A DNA stretch of 7,840 bases from NCBI GenBank assembly GCA_012838715.1, contig DUOR01000288.1, positions 1 to 7,840 on the forward strand. The letters are read 5' to 3'. Source of the DNA: Actinomycetales bacterium (GTDB lineage Bacteria > Actinomycetota > Actinomycetes > Mycobacteriales > Mycobacteriaceae). The position numbers were made by a program, and so were the translations under genes. Below are positions 1 through 5,925 of this stretch, in pieces (the stretch's first letter is position 1; every line of letters begins with the position of its first letter). The notes beneath the pieces are model-generated. The model had not been told where the DNA came from and made no database searches. It saw only the letters and a list, made by a program, of their open reading frames with translations.

Positions 1-957
1 CCCGTCGTCGGCAAGCACGGCGCCGACGACGTCACCGGCCATGCGCACCCCGGCCACCCGCGTGGACAGGCGCAGCTTCCCGCCGGCCTTGACGAAGGCG
101 TCGGCGAGCAGCCCCGGTACCGCGCCCATGCCGGAACCCGAGGCGGAATCGACGGGATAGTGGACGCCCATCCCGGTGTCCATGTGCGAAATGCAGCCGT
201 AGACGGCCCGGGCCTTCGCCGGGGCGACGCCCGCGTACAGGGCCTGGAAACTGAACACCCGCGCCAGCAGATCGTCGCCGAGCAGGGACCGGACCTTGCG
301 CTCCAGGCCCCCGAACGCGCCGAGCTGCGCCAGATGCCCCAAATCACCGGCGCTGCCGGAATCGCCGACCATGTTCAGCGGCGAATCGAAGCTGGCGTCC
401 ATGAAGTGGGGGAAGGAGGAGGCGAACACCTCGGCCGCCCAATCCCGCAGGCGCAGGTACCCGGCGACCAGATCGGCGGCCTCGGCGTCGGTGGCGCCGC
501 CGGCCATCGCGAAGCGGGCGACCTCCCGGGACATGGCGGAGACGTCGGAATGCACGTCGATGTCACGGCCATCGTGGAACCGCGCGTGATAGGCGGGGGA
601 CATCCGCTCCACGCGGAACGAGGGATCGACGTCGGAGACGCGGAAACCCACCGCCGCCAGGGCCGACTCGACCAGGCTCGGCATCGTCCACACCGTCGCG
701 CCGGTGTCGGCCCGGACGGTCACGCCCGCGCCGGGGACCTCGACGTCCTCCGTGGCGCAACGGCCGCCCACATGATCGGCGGCCTCGACCACCGTCACCT
801 TCCGGCCGGAACCCAGCAGGTGCAGCGCGGCGGTGAGGCCCGCCAGGCCCGCGCCCACCACGACGATGTGCCGGGGGTCGCCCGCGACCGTGCGGCGGGG
901 CGCCGGGACCGCGGACAAGGGCAGGTACTTCACCAGGGCTGGTGCGGGGATGCGCAT
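1..957 (-). CDS. CrtI-like FAD-dependent phytoene desaturase/oxidoreductase (C-terminus beyond window)
   Basis: The minus-strand frame is open from an ATG at 957 to base 1, giving 319 codons without a stop, so the C-terminal part is missing. An N-terminal FAD-binding Rossmann motif VVVGAGLAG lies at residues 32-40, with an acidic E58 at the end of the second strand and VGGR at 63-66. The stretch ADTGATVWTMP (83-93) and FSFQALYAGVAP (235-246) are typical of the carotenoid desaturase (CrtI) family. Such enzymes desaturate phytoene or related polyprenoids at the membrane. The start lies 7 bases after the stop of the upstream prenyl synthase and has a GGTGA-like ribosome site, which suggests one mRNA with that GGPP-type synthase. 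The family call is firm; the substrate is inferred from context, and other CrtI-fold oxidases remain possible because the C-terminus is not visible. Confidence 0.85.
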   Translation of the reverse strand, partial: MRIPAPALVKYLPLSAVPAPRRTVAGDPRHIVVVGAGLAGLTAALHLLGSGRKVTVVEAADHVGGRCATEDVEVPGAGVTVRADTGATVWTMPSLVESALAAVGFRVSDVDPSFRVERMSPAYHARFHDGRDIDVHSDVSAMSREVARFAMAGGATDAEAADLVAGYLRLRDWAAEVFASSFPHFMDASFDSPLNMVGDSGSAGDLGHLAQLGAFGGLERKVRSLLGDDLLARVFSFQALYAGVAPAKARAVYGCISHMDTGMGVHYPVDSASGSGMGAVPGLLADAFVKAGGKLRLSTRVAGVRMAGDVVGAVLADDG

Positions 958-964
958 CTGTGGG

Positions 965-2077
965 TCACCAATTCCGGGCCGTCGCGCGACGGCCCATGTC
1001 CATGAGGAGATCGCGGTGCTCGTCGACGATCGGGGCGGACTCCAGGGCCTCCAGGCCCCGGCGGGTCAGCCGGCCGATTTCCTCCTCGAGCAGGTCGTCC
1101 GCGCCGGAGGCGAGGATGAGGCCGCGGAGCTCGTCGACCTCCGCGCCGTCGGCGACGCGCCCCAGCCCCTCGTCGAGGTGGCGGGCGCCCTCCGGATCGG
1201 ATTCGCGCAACCGCTGGATGGCGGTGCCGACGAGCACGGTGCGCTTGCCCTCCCGCAGGTCGTCGCCCGCGGGCTTGCCGGTGACGGCGGGGTCGCCGAA
1301 CACCCCGAGCTGGTCGTCGCGGAGCTGGAAGGCGATGCCGATGTCCCGGCCGAACTCGCGGTACGCCTCGATGACGTCCTCACCGGCGCCGGCGAGCCGG
1401 GCGCCGATGTGCAGCGGGCGCTCGATGGTGTACGCCGCCGTCTTGTAGCGGTTCACCTTCTCCGCCACCTCGATGCGGTCGTCGCCGGAGGCCTCGGCGG
1501 TGATGTCCAGCAGCTGGCCGCCGAGGACCTCGGTGCGCATCTTCCACCAGGGTTCGCGCGCCCGGTTGCGGGCGGCGTCGGACACCCCGGAGCCGTGGAA
1601 CATGTCGTCGGCCCAGGCCAAGGCGATGTCGCCGGCCAGGATGGCGACGGAATGGCCGTAGTGGGCGGCGTCGCCGCGCCAACCGCTGTCCCGGTGCCGC
1701 GCCTCGAACACCTTGTGCACCGTGGGGAACCCGCGGCGCGTGGCGGAGACGTCGATGATGTCGTCGTGGATGAGGGCGCAGGCCTGGATGAACTCCAGGG
1801 CACTCACCGCCCGGAACACCGCCGCCGGATCCTCGGCGTCGGAATGCAGTCCCTTGTCGCCGCCCGCGCCGAGCCAACCGGCCCAGGCGAAGGCGGGGCG
1901 GACGCGCTTGCCGCCCTGCAGCGTGAAGCTGCGCAGTTCGCCGATGACCCGGGTGAACTCCGGGTCGATGTCGTCGACGCGGCCCGCCCGCTCATCGAAG
2001 AACGCCGCCAGCGTGCCGGTGACGGCTTCCGGCACGTCCCGCGGGGGCATGTCCGGGCGGATGTTCGGGTAATCCAT
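965..2077 (-). CDS. idsA: Polyprenyl (geranylgeranyl) diphosphate synthase
   Basis: This 370-residue trans-isoprenyl diphosphate synthase condenses isopentenyl diphosphate onto an allylic diphosphate, probably giving farnesyl or geranylgeranyl diphosphate for carotenoids, quinones or lipid carriers. GGKRVRP at 55-61 binds isopentenyl diphosphate. The first aspartate-rich motif DDIID is at 105-109, followed by TRRG at 113-116. KT at 212-213 and the second motif DDQLG at 254-258 lie before GVFGDPAVTGKP. In the second motif the last Asp of DDxxD is Gly, a form I recall from mycobacterial and corynebacterial homologues, so it does not suggest inactivity. The ATG at 2077 is preceded by AAAGGTGA three bases upstream. 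The CrtI-like gene follows 7 bases after the stop. The M. tuberculosis equivalent by position is Rv2173 (idsA2). The symbol rests on synteny; product chain length cannot be read with certainty. Confidence 0.9.
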   Translation of the reverse strand: MDYPNIRPDMPPRDVPEAVTGTLAAFFDERAGRVDDIDPEFTRVIGELRSFTLQGGKRVRPAFAWAGWLGAGGDKGLHSDAEDPAAVFRAVSALEFIQACALIHDDIIDVSATRRGFPTVHKVFEARHRDSGWRGDAAHYGHSVAILAGDIALAWADDMFHGSGVSDAARNRAREPWWKMRTEVLGGQLLDITAEASGDDRIEVAEKVNRYKTAAYTIERPLHIGARLAGAGEDVIEAYREFGRDIGIAFQLRDDQLGVFGDPAVTGKPAGDDLREGKRTVLVGTAIQRLRESDPEGARHLDEGLGRVADGAEVDELRGLILASGADDLLEEEIGRLTRRGLEALESAPIVDEHRDLLMDMGRRATARNW

Positions 2078-2090
2078 GGGTCACCTTTCG

Positions 2091-2102
2091 ACCGTCGACG
2101 GT
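2091..2102. repeat. 12-bp perfect palindrome in the idsA leader
   Basis: ACCGTCGACGGT is a perfect palindrome located 14 to 25 bases upstream of the idsA start codon, next to its ribosome binding site. It could be an operator or a small hairpin in the mRNA. GTCGAC words are common in this GC-rich DNA, so chance is possible. Confidence 0.35.
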
Positions 2103-2211
2103 GGTGGGGCGGGTGGCCGGCGCATCGCGCCGGGGGCGGCCCCGGCCACGGTGAACGCCGTCTGGCGCGCCCATCGTGGGGCCGGGCCCGCACCTGTGCA
2201 CGTACCCACCA

Positions 2212-2226
2212 TAAGATATCTGTTCA
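2212..2226 (+). promoter_or_regulatory. Putative promoter -10 and leaderless start of metF
   Basis: TAAGAT (2212-2217) fits the actinobacterial TANNNT -10 element and ends 8 bases before the metF ATG at 2226. No Shine-Dalgarno sequence precedes this ATG. Together these suggest that the mRNA begins at or near the start codon (leaderless). I see no convincing -35. The island ATAAGATATC is the only AT-rich stretch in the 148-bp divergent region. Confidence 0.45.
2213..2218 (-). promoter_or_regulatory. Possible idsA -10 element overlapping the metF -10
   Basis: On the minus strand the same AT-rich island reads TATCTT, also a TANNNT element, with a weak TGACGG (2238-2243) about 19 bases upstream. 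If used, idsA would have a leader of roughly 130 bases, and its promoter would overlap that of metF face to face. This is inferred from composition and position only. Confidence 0.25.
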
Positions 2227-3212
2227 TGTCCGAGTTTCCGTCACCGGCCGTCGGCCGCCAGGTGCCCATCCGCCATGCGCTCACCCTGCCCAGCCCGGGT
2301 CCCATCCCGTTCTCCGTGGAGTTCATGCCGCCGCGCGATGACGCCGCGGAGGAACGGTTGCTGCGGGCGGCGGAGGCGTTCCATGACCTCGGCGCCGCGT
2401 TCGCGTCGGTGACCTACGGTGCGGGCGGTTCCAGCCGCGACCGCACGCTGCGCATCGCGGAGCGGGTGTCACGCCAGCCGCTGACGACGCTGGTGCACCT
2501 CACCCTCGTCGGCCACACCGTCGACGAGCTGCGCACCATCCTGCGTTCCTACCTGGAGCGGGGCCTGACCAACCTGCTGGTGCTGCGCGGTGACCCGCCG
2601 GGTGACCCGCTGGGCGATTGGGTGCCCACCGAGGGCGGCCTGAACTACGCCTCCGATCTGATCGAGCTCATCCGCTCCGAGGAGGAGTTCGCCGACTTCG
2701 AGATCGGCATCGCCTCCTTCCCGGAGTCCCACTACCGGGCGAAGTCCGTCGAGGACGACACGAAGTACACGCTGGCGAAGCTGCGCGCGGGGGCGGAGTA
2801 CTCCATCACGCAGATGTTCTTCGACGTGGAGCATTACCTGCGCCTGCGCGACCGCCTCGCCGAGGTGGACCCGGAGCAGGCGGAGAAGCCCATCATCCCG
2901 GGCCTGATGCCCATCACCTCGCTGCGGTCGGTGCGCCGCCAGTTGGAGCTGTCCGGCTCGAAGCTGCCGTCGGCGCTGGAGGATCGCCTTGTCGGCGCGG
3001 CCGCGGGCGACGAGGAGGCCAACCGGGCGGAAATCCGCAAGGTCGGCATCGAGGTGTCCACCGAGATGGCGGACCGCCTCATCTCCGAGGGCGTCCCCGG
3101 CATCCACTTCATGACCCTCAACTTCGCCCGCGCCACCCAGGAGGTCCTGCACAACCTGGGCATGGCCCCGGCGTGGGGCAGTGGCCAGGACATGGTCCGC
3201 GGCGGGTTCTAG
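2226..3212 (+). CDS. metF: Methylenetetrahydrofolate reductase family protein
   Basis: The 328-residue product belongs to the MetF TIM-barrel family, which reduces 5,10-methylene-THF to 5-methyl-THF for methionine synthesis in the cytoplasm. Visible family blocks, in order, are SVEFMPPR (30-37) with the catalytic-type Glu at 32, VTYGAGGS (62-69), LRGDPP (120-125) with the conserved Asp at 123, ASFPESH (163-169), TQMFFD (195-200), PGLMPITS (225-232) and HFMTLN (294-299). Length is slightly above the usual 290-300 because of a short N-terminal lead and a C-terminal tail. I chose the ATG at 2226 although the frame is open to 2076: the conserved domain begins soon after it, a -10 element sits just before it, and a longer start would overlap the idsA start. 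Mycobacterial relatives (Rv2172c group) have been treated as non-canonical reductases; cofactor preference cannot be decided here. It is convergent with lppM. Confidence 0.9.
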   Translation: MSEFPSPAVGRQVPIRHALTLPSPGPIPFSVEFMPPRDDAAEERLLRAAEAFHDLGAAFASVTYGAGGSSRDRTLRIAERVSRQPLTTLVHLTLVGHTVDELRTILRSYLERGLTNLLVLRGDPPGDPLGDWVPTEGGLNYASDLIELIRSEEEFADFEIGIASFPESHYRAKSVEDDTKYTLAKLRAGAEYSITQMFFDVEHYLRLRDRLAEVDPEQAEKPIIPGLMPITSLRSVRRQLELSGSKLPSALEDRLVGAAAGDEEANRAEIRKVGIEVSTEMADRLISEGVPGIHFMTLNFARATQEVLHNLGMAPAWGSGQDMVRGGF

Positions 3213-3221
3213 CCGGTCTCT

Positions 3222-3249
3222 CCGCTCTTCCCGCTCTTCCCCTCTTCTT
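3222..3249. repeat. Short polypyrimidine tandem repeat in the metF-lppM convergent gap
   Basis: Two exact copies of CCGCTCTTC (3222-3230 and 3231-3239) are followed by a degenerate third, CCCTCTTC. The stretch is nearly all pyrimidine on the plus strand. It lies in the 49-bp gap between converging genes and has no clear hairpin plus T-run. Function is unknown. Confidence 0.5.
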
Positions 3250-3280
3250 CGGGCCCGCCCTTCAGTCCTTCGCGGGTCCG
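3250..3280. terminator. Weak bidirectional hairpin at the metF/lppM convergence
   Basis: CGGGCCCGC (3250-3258) can pair with GCGGGTCCG (3272-3280), with 8 of 9 Watson-Crick pairs plus a G-T wobble around a 13-base loop. The hairpin includes the lppM stop codon. There is no T-run on either side, so it may be only a weak or Rho-assisted end for one or both transcripts. Confidence 0.25.
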
Positions 3281-4182
3281 GTGCCCGCGCCCGTCGTCGC
3301 GGTTCCGGCGTCGGCGGGCACGTCCGCGTCGTCGACGGTTTCGGCGTCGGCCGTGGTGCCGGTGCCGTCCACCGTCGCGTCGGCCGTGCCGTCCGCCGTC
3401 GCGTCGGCCGTGCTTTCCGACGCCGCCCCCTCCGGCGTCCCCGCCGGGTCCGCGGCGGTCGCGCCGCCGGTGCCCTCGGCGTCCTCGGCGCCGTCGCCGT
3501 CTCCGTAGTCGTCGAACTCCTCGAAGTCGTCGTAGATGTCGTGGTCGCGGCGGGCCCACAGGAGGACGAGGAGGAAGGACAGGACGCCGACGGCCGCGGC
3601 GAGGCCCGCCCACATCAGCAGGTTGTTGCGGTCGGTGGCGCTGGCGGGGGCGGTCGCCCAGAACGCCGTGCTCGCGCCGCCGTCGACGGTCCAGCGGACG
3701 ACGTTGCCGTCGTCGACGGTGCCGTTGGTGCCGGTGACGGGGGAGGGGAACGCCACCGCGAGGGTGACGCGGGAGCCCGGGGCGCGGACGAGATCCGCCT
3801 GCCCGGACAGGGAGACCTGGTTGGCGCGGGTGCGTTCGATGTCGATGACGAGGGCCTCGCCGCTGGCCTCCGCGGTGAGGTCGCGCAGCTCGTCGAAGGT
3901 CAGCCCCTCGATGGCGTAGGTCGTGGTCACGTCGCCGCCGGCTTCGCCGGTGGAGGTGGCGGTCACGCGGTCGGCGAAGTCCTCGGGGATGGTCCACTCG
4001 CGTGCCGGGCCAGGGGAGTCCGCGGGGACGTTCACGTGGATGGTGCCGTTGACCCGGTCGCCATTGGTGATGGCCAGCCCGGCGTCGGCCGTGAAGCACC
4101 CCGACAGCGCCAGCGCCGGCAGCAGCACCACCAGGGCGAGGGCGCGCCGGGCGCGGTCGCGGAGCAATCCACCGGTGATCAC
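3262..4182 (-). CDS. lppM: LppM-like lipoprotein with C-terminal transmembrane segment and low-complexity tail
   Basis: The product has 306 residues when started at GTG 4182. The signal peptide holds RDRARR (8-13), a hydrophobic core and the lipobox LSGC (26-29), so Cys29 should be lipidated. Residues 30-185 form the exported domain, matching the LppM (DUF3153) family by pattern and by synteny with Rv2171. A hydrophobic helix at about 187-209 is followed by RRDHD, predicting that the tail faces the cytoplasm. Residues 213-306 are acidic and rich in Thr, Ala, Gly and Asp, with TADATADGTADAT-type repeats. From memory, the mycobacterial protein affects host phagosome interaction and may bind lipoglycans; that need not apply here. 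The start is fixed by GGAGGG six bases upstream and by the GTGA overlap with the acetyltransferase stop. An upstream extension to 4332 is just that gene's other frame. Confidence 0.85.
   Translation of the reverse strand: MITGGLLRDRARRALALVVLLPALALSGCFTADAGLAITNGDRVNGTIHVNVPADSPGPAREWTIPEDFADRVTATSTGEAGGDVTTTYAIEGLTFDELRDLTAEASGEALVIDIERTRANQVSLSGQADLVRAPGSRVTLAVAFPSPVTGTNGTVDDGNVVRWTVDGGASTAFWATAPASATDRNNLLMWAGLAAAVGVLSFLLVLLWARRDHDIYDDFEEFDDYGDGDGAEDAEGTGGATAADPAGTPEGAASESTADATADGTADATVDGTGTTADAETVDDADVPADAGTATTGAGTGPAKD
3363..3410. repeat. Two tandem 24-bp units inside the lppM tail
   Basis: Units 3363-3386 and 3387-3410 differ at one base. On the minus strand they encode eight-residue Thr/Ala/Asp/Gly repeats in the cytoplasmic tail of the lipoprotein. 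The next sequence degenerates quickly. Such in-frame units can change in copy number by slippage. Confidence 0.75.
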
Positions 4183-4823
4183 GGGGCGCCCTCCGCGGTC
4201 GGGGCCGCCGGTTCCGGGGCGTCGGCAAGCAAAGGGAGGGAGGCGCCCAGCACGGCGAACGGCCGGGAGTCGCCGGCGAAATTGAAATGCCGCAGGATGT
4301 CGGTGAAACCGAGGCGGCGGTAGAGGCGCCACGCGCGGTTGGCCTCGTCGGGCACCTCGGGGGTGGACAGCAGGACGTGGGACTCGGGGCGGCCGGCCAT
4401 CAGCTCATGGAGGAGACGCTCGCCGAGGCGCGCGCCCTGATGCTCCGGATCGACGTGGATCTCCGCGAGCTCGACGTAATCGCCCAGCACATCCGACACG
4501 GCGCGCAACGGCCACCGCTTCTCCGCCATGCCGGCGCGCACCTGCACGTGCCACCACTGCGTCGACTGCCCGCGCACGCAATACGCCACTCCCGCCAGCG
4601 GGCAATTGAGGTTGCGCAGCGCATCCGCGGGGGACACGTCCTCCGGATGCCGCACCGCCACCACCGCCGCCCACCCCGGCTCCAGGCGCGCATTCGCCCA
4701 CGCGCGCACGCGGGCGTCCGTGATCGACGGGTCGTAGCCCATCGCCCCGACATACAGGGAGACGGCCTCGTGAAGGCGGAGCCGGAAAACGTCGTCCGGG
4801 ACGGGGAGCACGCTGTATCGCAC
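4179..4823 (-). CDS. GNAT family N-acetyltransferase
   Basis: This 214-residue protein has a C-terminal GNAT fold. Motif A, VELAEIHVDPEHQGARLGERLLHE (117-140), contains the acetyl-CoA pyrophosphate loop QGARLG (129-134). Motif B is ANRAWRLYRRLGFTDI (161-176). The N-terminal half carries VSLYVGAMGYDPSI (21-34) and WWHVQVRAG (90-98), probably for substrate recognition. By position it corresponds to Rv2170, which I recall being reported as a protein lysine acetyltransferase acting on isocitrate dehydrogenase; the substrate here is unknown. The start is a GTG at 4823 without a Shine-Dalgarno site, preceded at the proper distance by TAAGCT, so the mRNA may be leaderless. Its stop overlaps the lppM start in GTGA, indicating an operon with translational coupling and a possible shared role at the cell envelope. 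Confidence 0.88.
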   Translation of the reverse strand: MRYSVLPVPDDVFRLRLHEAVSLYVGAMGYDPSITDARVRAWANARLEPGWAAVVAVRHPEDVSPADALRNLNCPLAGVAYCVRGQSTQWWHVQVRAGMAEKRWPLRAVSDVLGDYVELAEIHVDPEHQGARLGERLLHELMAGRPESHVLLSTPEVPDEANRAWRLYRRLGFTDILRHFNFAGDSRPFAVLGASLPLLADAPEPAAPTAEGAP

Positions 4824-4829
4824 CCGTCC

Positions 4830-4835
4830 AGCTTA
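4830..4835 (-). promoter_or_regulatory. -10 element for a leaderless GNAT mRNA
   Basis: On the minus strand TAAGCT (TANNNT) is followed by six bases and then the GTG start at 4823, the spacing expected if the first transcribed base is the G of GTG. There is no ribosome binding site and no clear -35 hexamer. Confidence 0.5.
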
Positions 4836-4952
4836 ACCGCGGGCCCTGTGGCCGACGCCACTGCGAGGGGCGGGGCGGGCGGGCGTGCCCGGGTGCGCGG
4901 GTTCTTCCGGCCGCTTTCCGACGGGGCATGTTTTCCACCGGGTGGGGTGCGA

Positions 4953-4966
4953 CGAAAGGGTGTTCG
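4953..4966. promoter_or_regulatory. Putative LexA (SOS) box 1
   Basis: CGAAAGGGTGTTCG matches the actinobacterial SOS box CGAAC-N4-GTTCG at 9 of 10 fixed positions. It lies 23 bases upstream of the -35 of the HEPN gene promoter. It is degenerate in one half-site, so the call is tentative. Confidence 0.4.
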
Positions 4967-4988
4967 GGATTTTCGACGGTTCGAACCC

Positions 4989-5017
4989 TTGTGTACGAAT
5001 GGATGTTCGAATATGAT
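4989..5017 (+). promoter_or_regulatory. Promoter of the HEPN gene
   Basis: TTGTGT (4989-4994), a 17-base spacer and TATGAT (5012-5017) make the best sigma-A-type promoter in the window. The predicted start is near 5023-5025, giving a leader of about 110 bases before the ATG at 5133. The spacer contains SOS box 2. Confidence 0.6.
4996..5009. promoter_or_regulatory. Putative LexA (SOS) box 2 in the promoter spacer
   Basis: CGAATGGATGTTCG matches CGAAC-N4-GTTCG at 9 of 10 fixed positions and sits entirely between the -35 and -10 of the HEPN gene promoter, a position where a bound repressor would block polymerase. A perfect TCGAAC half-site also lies at 4981-4986. Confidence 0.5.
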
Positions 5018-5132
5018 GGGAGGTGAATCCGGGGCGGGTTCTAGTGTCCGGGGTGTCGGTTGGACGAGAGGTTCCGGCCGGTCGAAATGTTCGGAATGCG
5101 ATGCAAGGCGGGAAAGAGAAGGGGTGTTGGAG

Positions 5133-5552
5133 ATGGTCAAGGGAATTCATGGACGGAAGGCGGTGGTGGCGCCGGCGGGCGTGTCCCCGAAGGCCGTCAC
5201 TTTCATGGGGCGCGCGGAAGCGCTGCTGCGGCAGGCGCGGACGGCGCCGGCGGCGGACCGTATCGAATATTCGTACCAGGCTGCGCTGCGGGTCGCGGGC
5301 GCGGTGCTCGAGGAGGCTCCGGGGCGGCGGCGCCGGGCGGATTCCAGTGCGTGGGCGCGGCTGCGTCGGCATGCCCCCGCATATTCCCCGTGGGCGGAGC
5401 GGTTCGAGGCGGTCTCCCCGCTGCGCGAGGATCTGCTGCTCGGCCTGAAGCGGCATCCGGATGAGCTCGAGGCCCGCCGCATCCAGGCGATGGCAGGGGA
5501 TTTCCTCGCCGAGGTGTCCGCGGACTTCGGTCTGCTCGACGACGTGGCCTGA
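5133..5552 (+). CDS. SAV_6107-type HEPN domain protein
   Basis: The 139-residue, mostly helical protein resembles the SAV_6107 branch of HEPN proteins. Visible blocks are FMGRAEALLRQARTAPAADRIEYSYQAALRVAGAVLE (24-60), a basic RRRR linker (65-68), SSAWARLRRHAPAYSPWAERFEA (71-93), and a final helix at about 105-132. HEPN domains are often RNA-cleaving or nucleotide-binding, but the classical R-x(4-6)-H motif is not evident; only RLRRH (76-80) is near it. The function of this branch is not known to me. I chose the ATG at 5133 because AGAAGGGG ends eight bases before it; the in-frame GTG at 5124 is within that ribosome site. The frame remains open far upstream, but this overlaps the opposite acetyltransferase gene and lies before the promoter. 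SOS-like boxes suggest DNA damage control, which is inference. Confidence 0.72.
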   Translation: MVKGIHGRKAVVAPAGVSPKAVTFMGRAEALLRQARTAPAADRIEYSYQAALRVAGAVLEEAPGRRRRADSSAWARLRRHAPAYSPWAERFEAVSPLREDLLLGLKRHPDELEARRIQAMAGDFLAEVSADFGLLDDVA

Positions 5553-5925
5553 CCGTGTGCGCGGGTGGTGATCCGGTGGTTTCCCGCGTGCGATTCGGTG
5601 GCCCACCGCGGCGGGGGAGTTAATGCCGGACACCAAGGTTTTGCTGAACGTGCGCTAAGGGTATGAAACGTGAGGTGGGGCGCGTTTTCGAAAGATCGAT
5701 TAACCGCGTTTTCACCTGTTGGTAACGGGGGTGACTCGTGCGTACACTGGGCCACAAAAGAACCCGGTGGCGGCGAAACCTCCGGCGGAACATGACGAAC
5801 AGGGGCGGCGAGCGGGAACAAATGGCCGTCCCCGTCCGTTAGTTGCGAAAGAGGTTGGACCGTCGACGATGGGCGTACCCGGCCCACGAATGAACGAATC
5901 CGACCACGAGTCAGCGGAGGACACC
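5553..5925. other. Intergenic region upstream of the DUF3040 gene
   Basis: These 373 bases hold a weak inverted repeat CGCGGG/CCCGCG (5560-5565 and 5583-5588) that may end the HEPN transcript. They also hold an AT-richer stretch (5640-5725) with a duplicated CGCGTTTTC (5681-5689 and 5705-5713, 24-bp period), a likely promoter (5719-5748) and a leader of about 170 bases. Open frames entering this leader from upstream lack a ribosome site and conserved sequence. Confidence 0.65.
5719..5748 (+). promoter_or_regulatory. Probable promoter of the DUF3040 gene
   Basis: TTGGTA (5719-5724), an 18-base spacer and TACACT (5743-5748, TANNNT) form a plausible sigma-A-type promoter with transcription starting near 5755. 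A second, weaker candidate lies at TTGCTG (5641-5646) with TATGAA (5662-5667), but its spacer is only 15 bases. Confidence 0.45.

Larger units (their letters stand above)
4824..5132. other. Divergent intergenic region, GNAT / HEPN genes
   Basis: This 309-base non-coding stretch holds the GNAT -10 element at its left edge, a G-rich segment (about 4855-4915), and then a distinctly AT-richer part (4930-5017). That part carries several TTCGA/TTCGAA words, two SOS-box-like palindromes and a good promoter for the HEPN gene. The last 110 bases are the probable leader of the HEPN mRNA. No convincing small gene was found. Confidence 0.7.

Noticed and set aside
160..1005. 281-codon plus-strand frame
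   Set aside because: It lies antisense to the CrtI-like gene, which has clear FAD and family motifs. The plus frame has no recognisable domain and reflects high GC.
2076..2225. Longer metF start at 2076
   Set aside because: It would overlap the idsA start, cover the divergent promoter region and add 50 non-conserved residues. The start at 2226 has a -10 element just before it.
833..2341. 502-codon plus-strand frame
   Set aside because: It is antisense to the prenyl synthase with its DDIID and GGKR motifs, and runs into metF in another frame; it has no family pattern.
4183..4332. Longer lppM start at 4332
   Set aside because: The added residues are proline/arginine-rich and come from the other frame of the acetyltransferase gene. 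GTG 4182 has GGAGGG and begins a proper lipoprotein signal.
5081..5092. Third SOS-like word tcgaaatgttcg
   Set aside because: The half-sites CGAA and GTTCG are only two bases apart, so it does not have the N4 spacing of a LexA box.
5023..5448. 141-codon plus-strand frame starting at GTG 5023, right after the HEPN promoter
   Set aside because: It could be a leaderless start by position, but it overlaps the HEPN gene out of frame and is rich in Arg, Cys and Trp, typical of a shifted frame.
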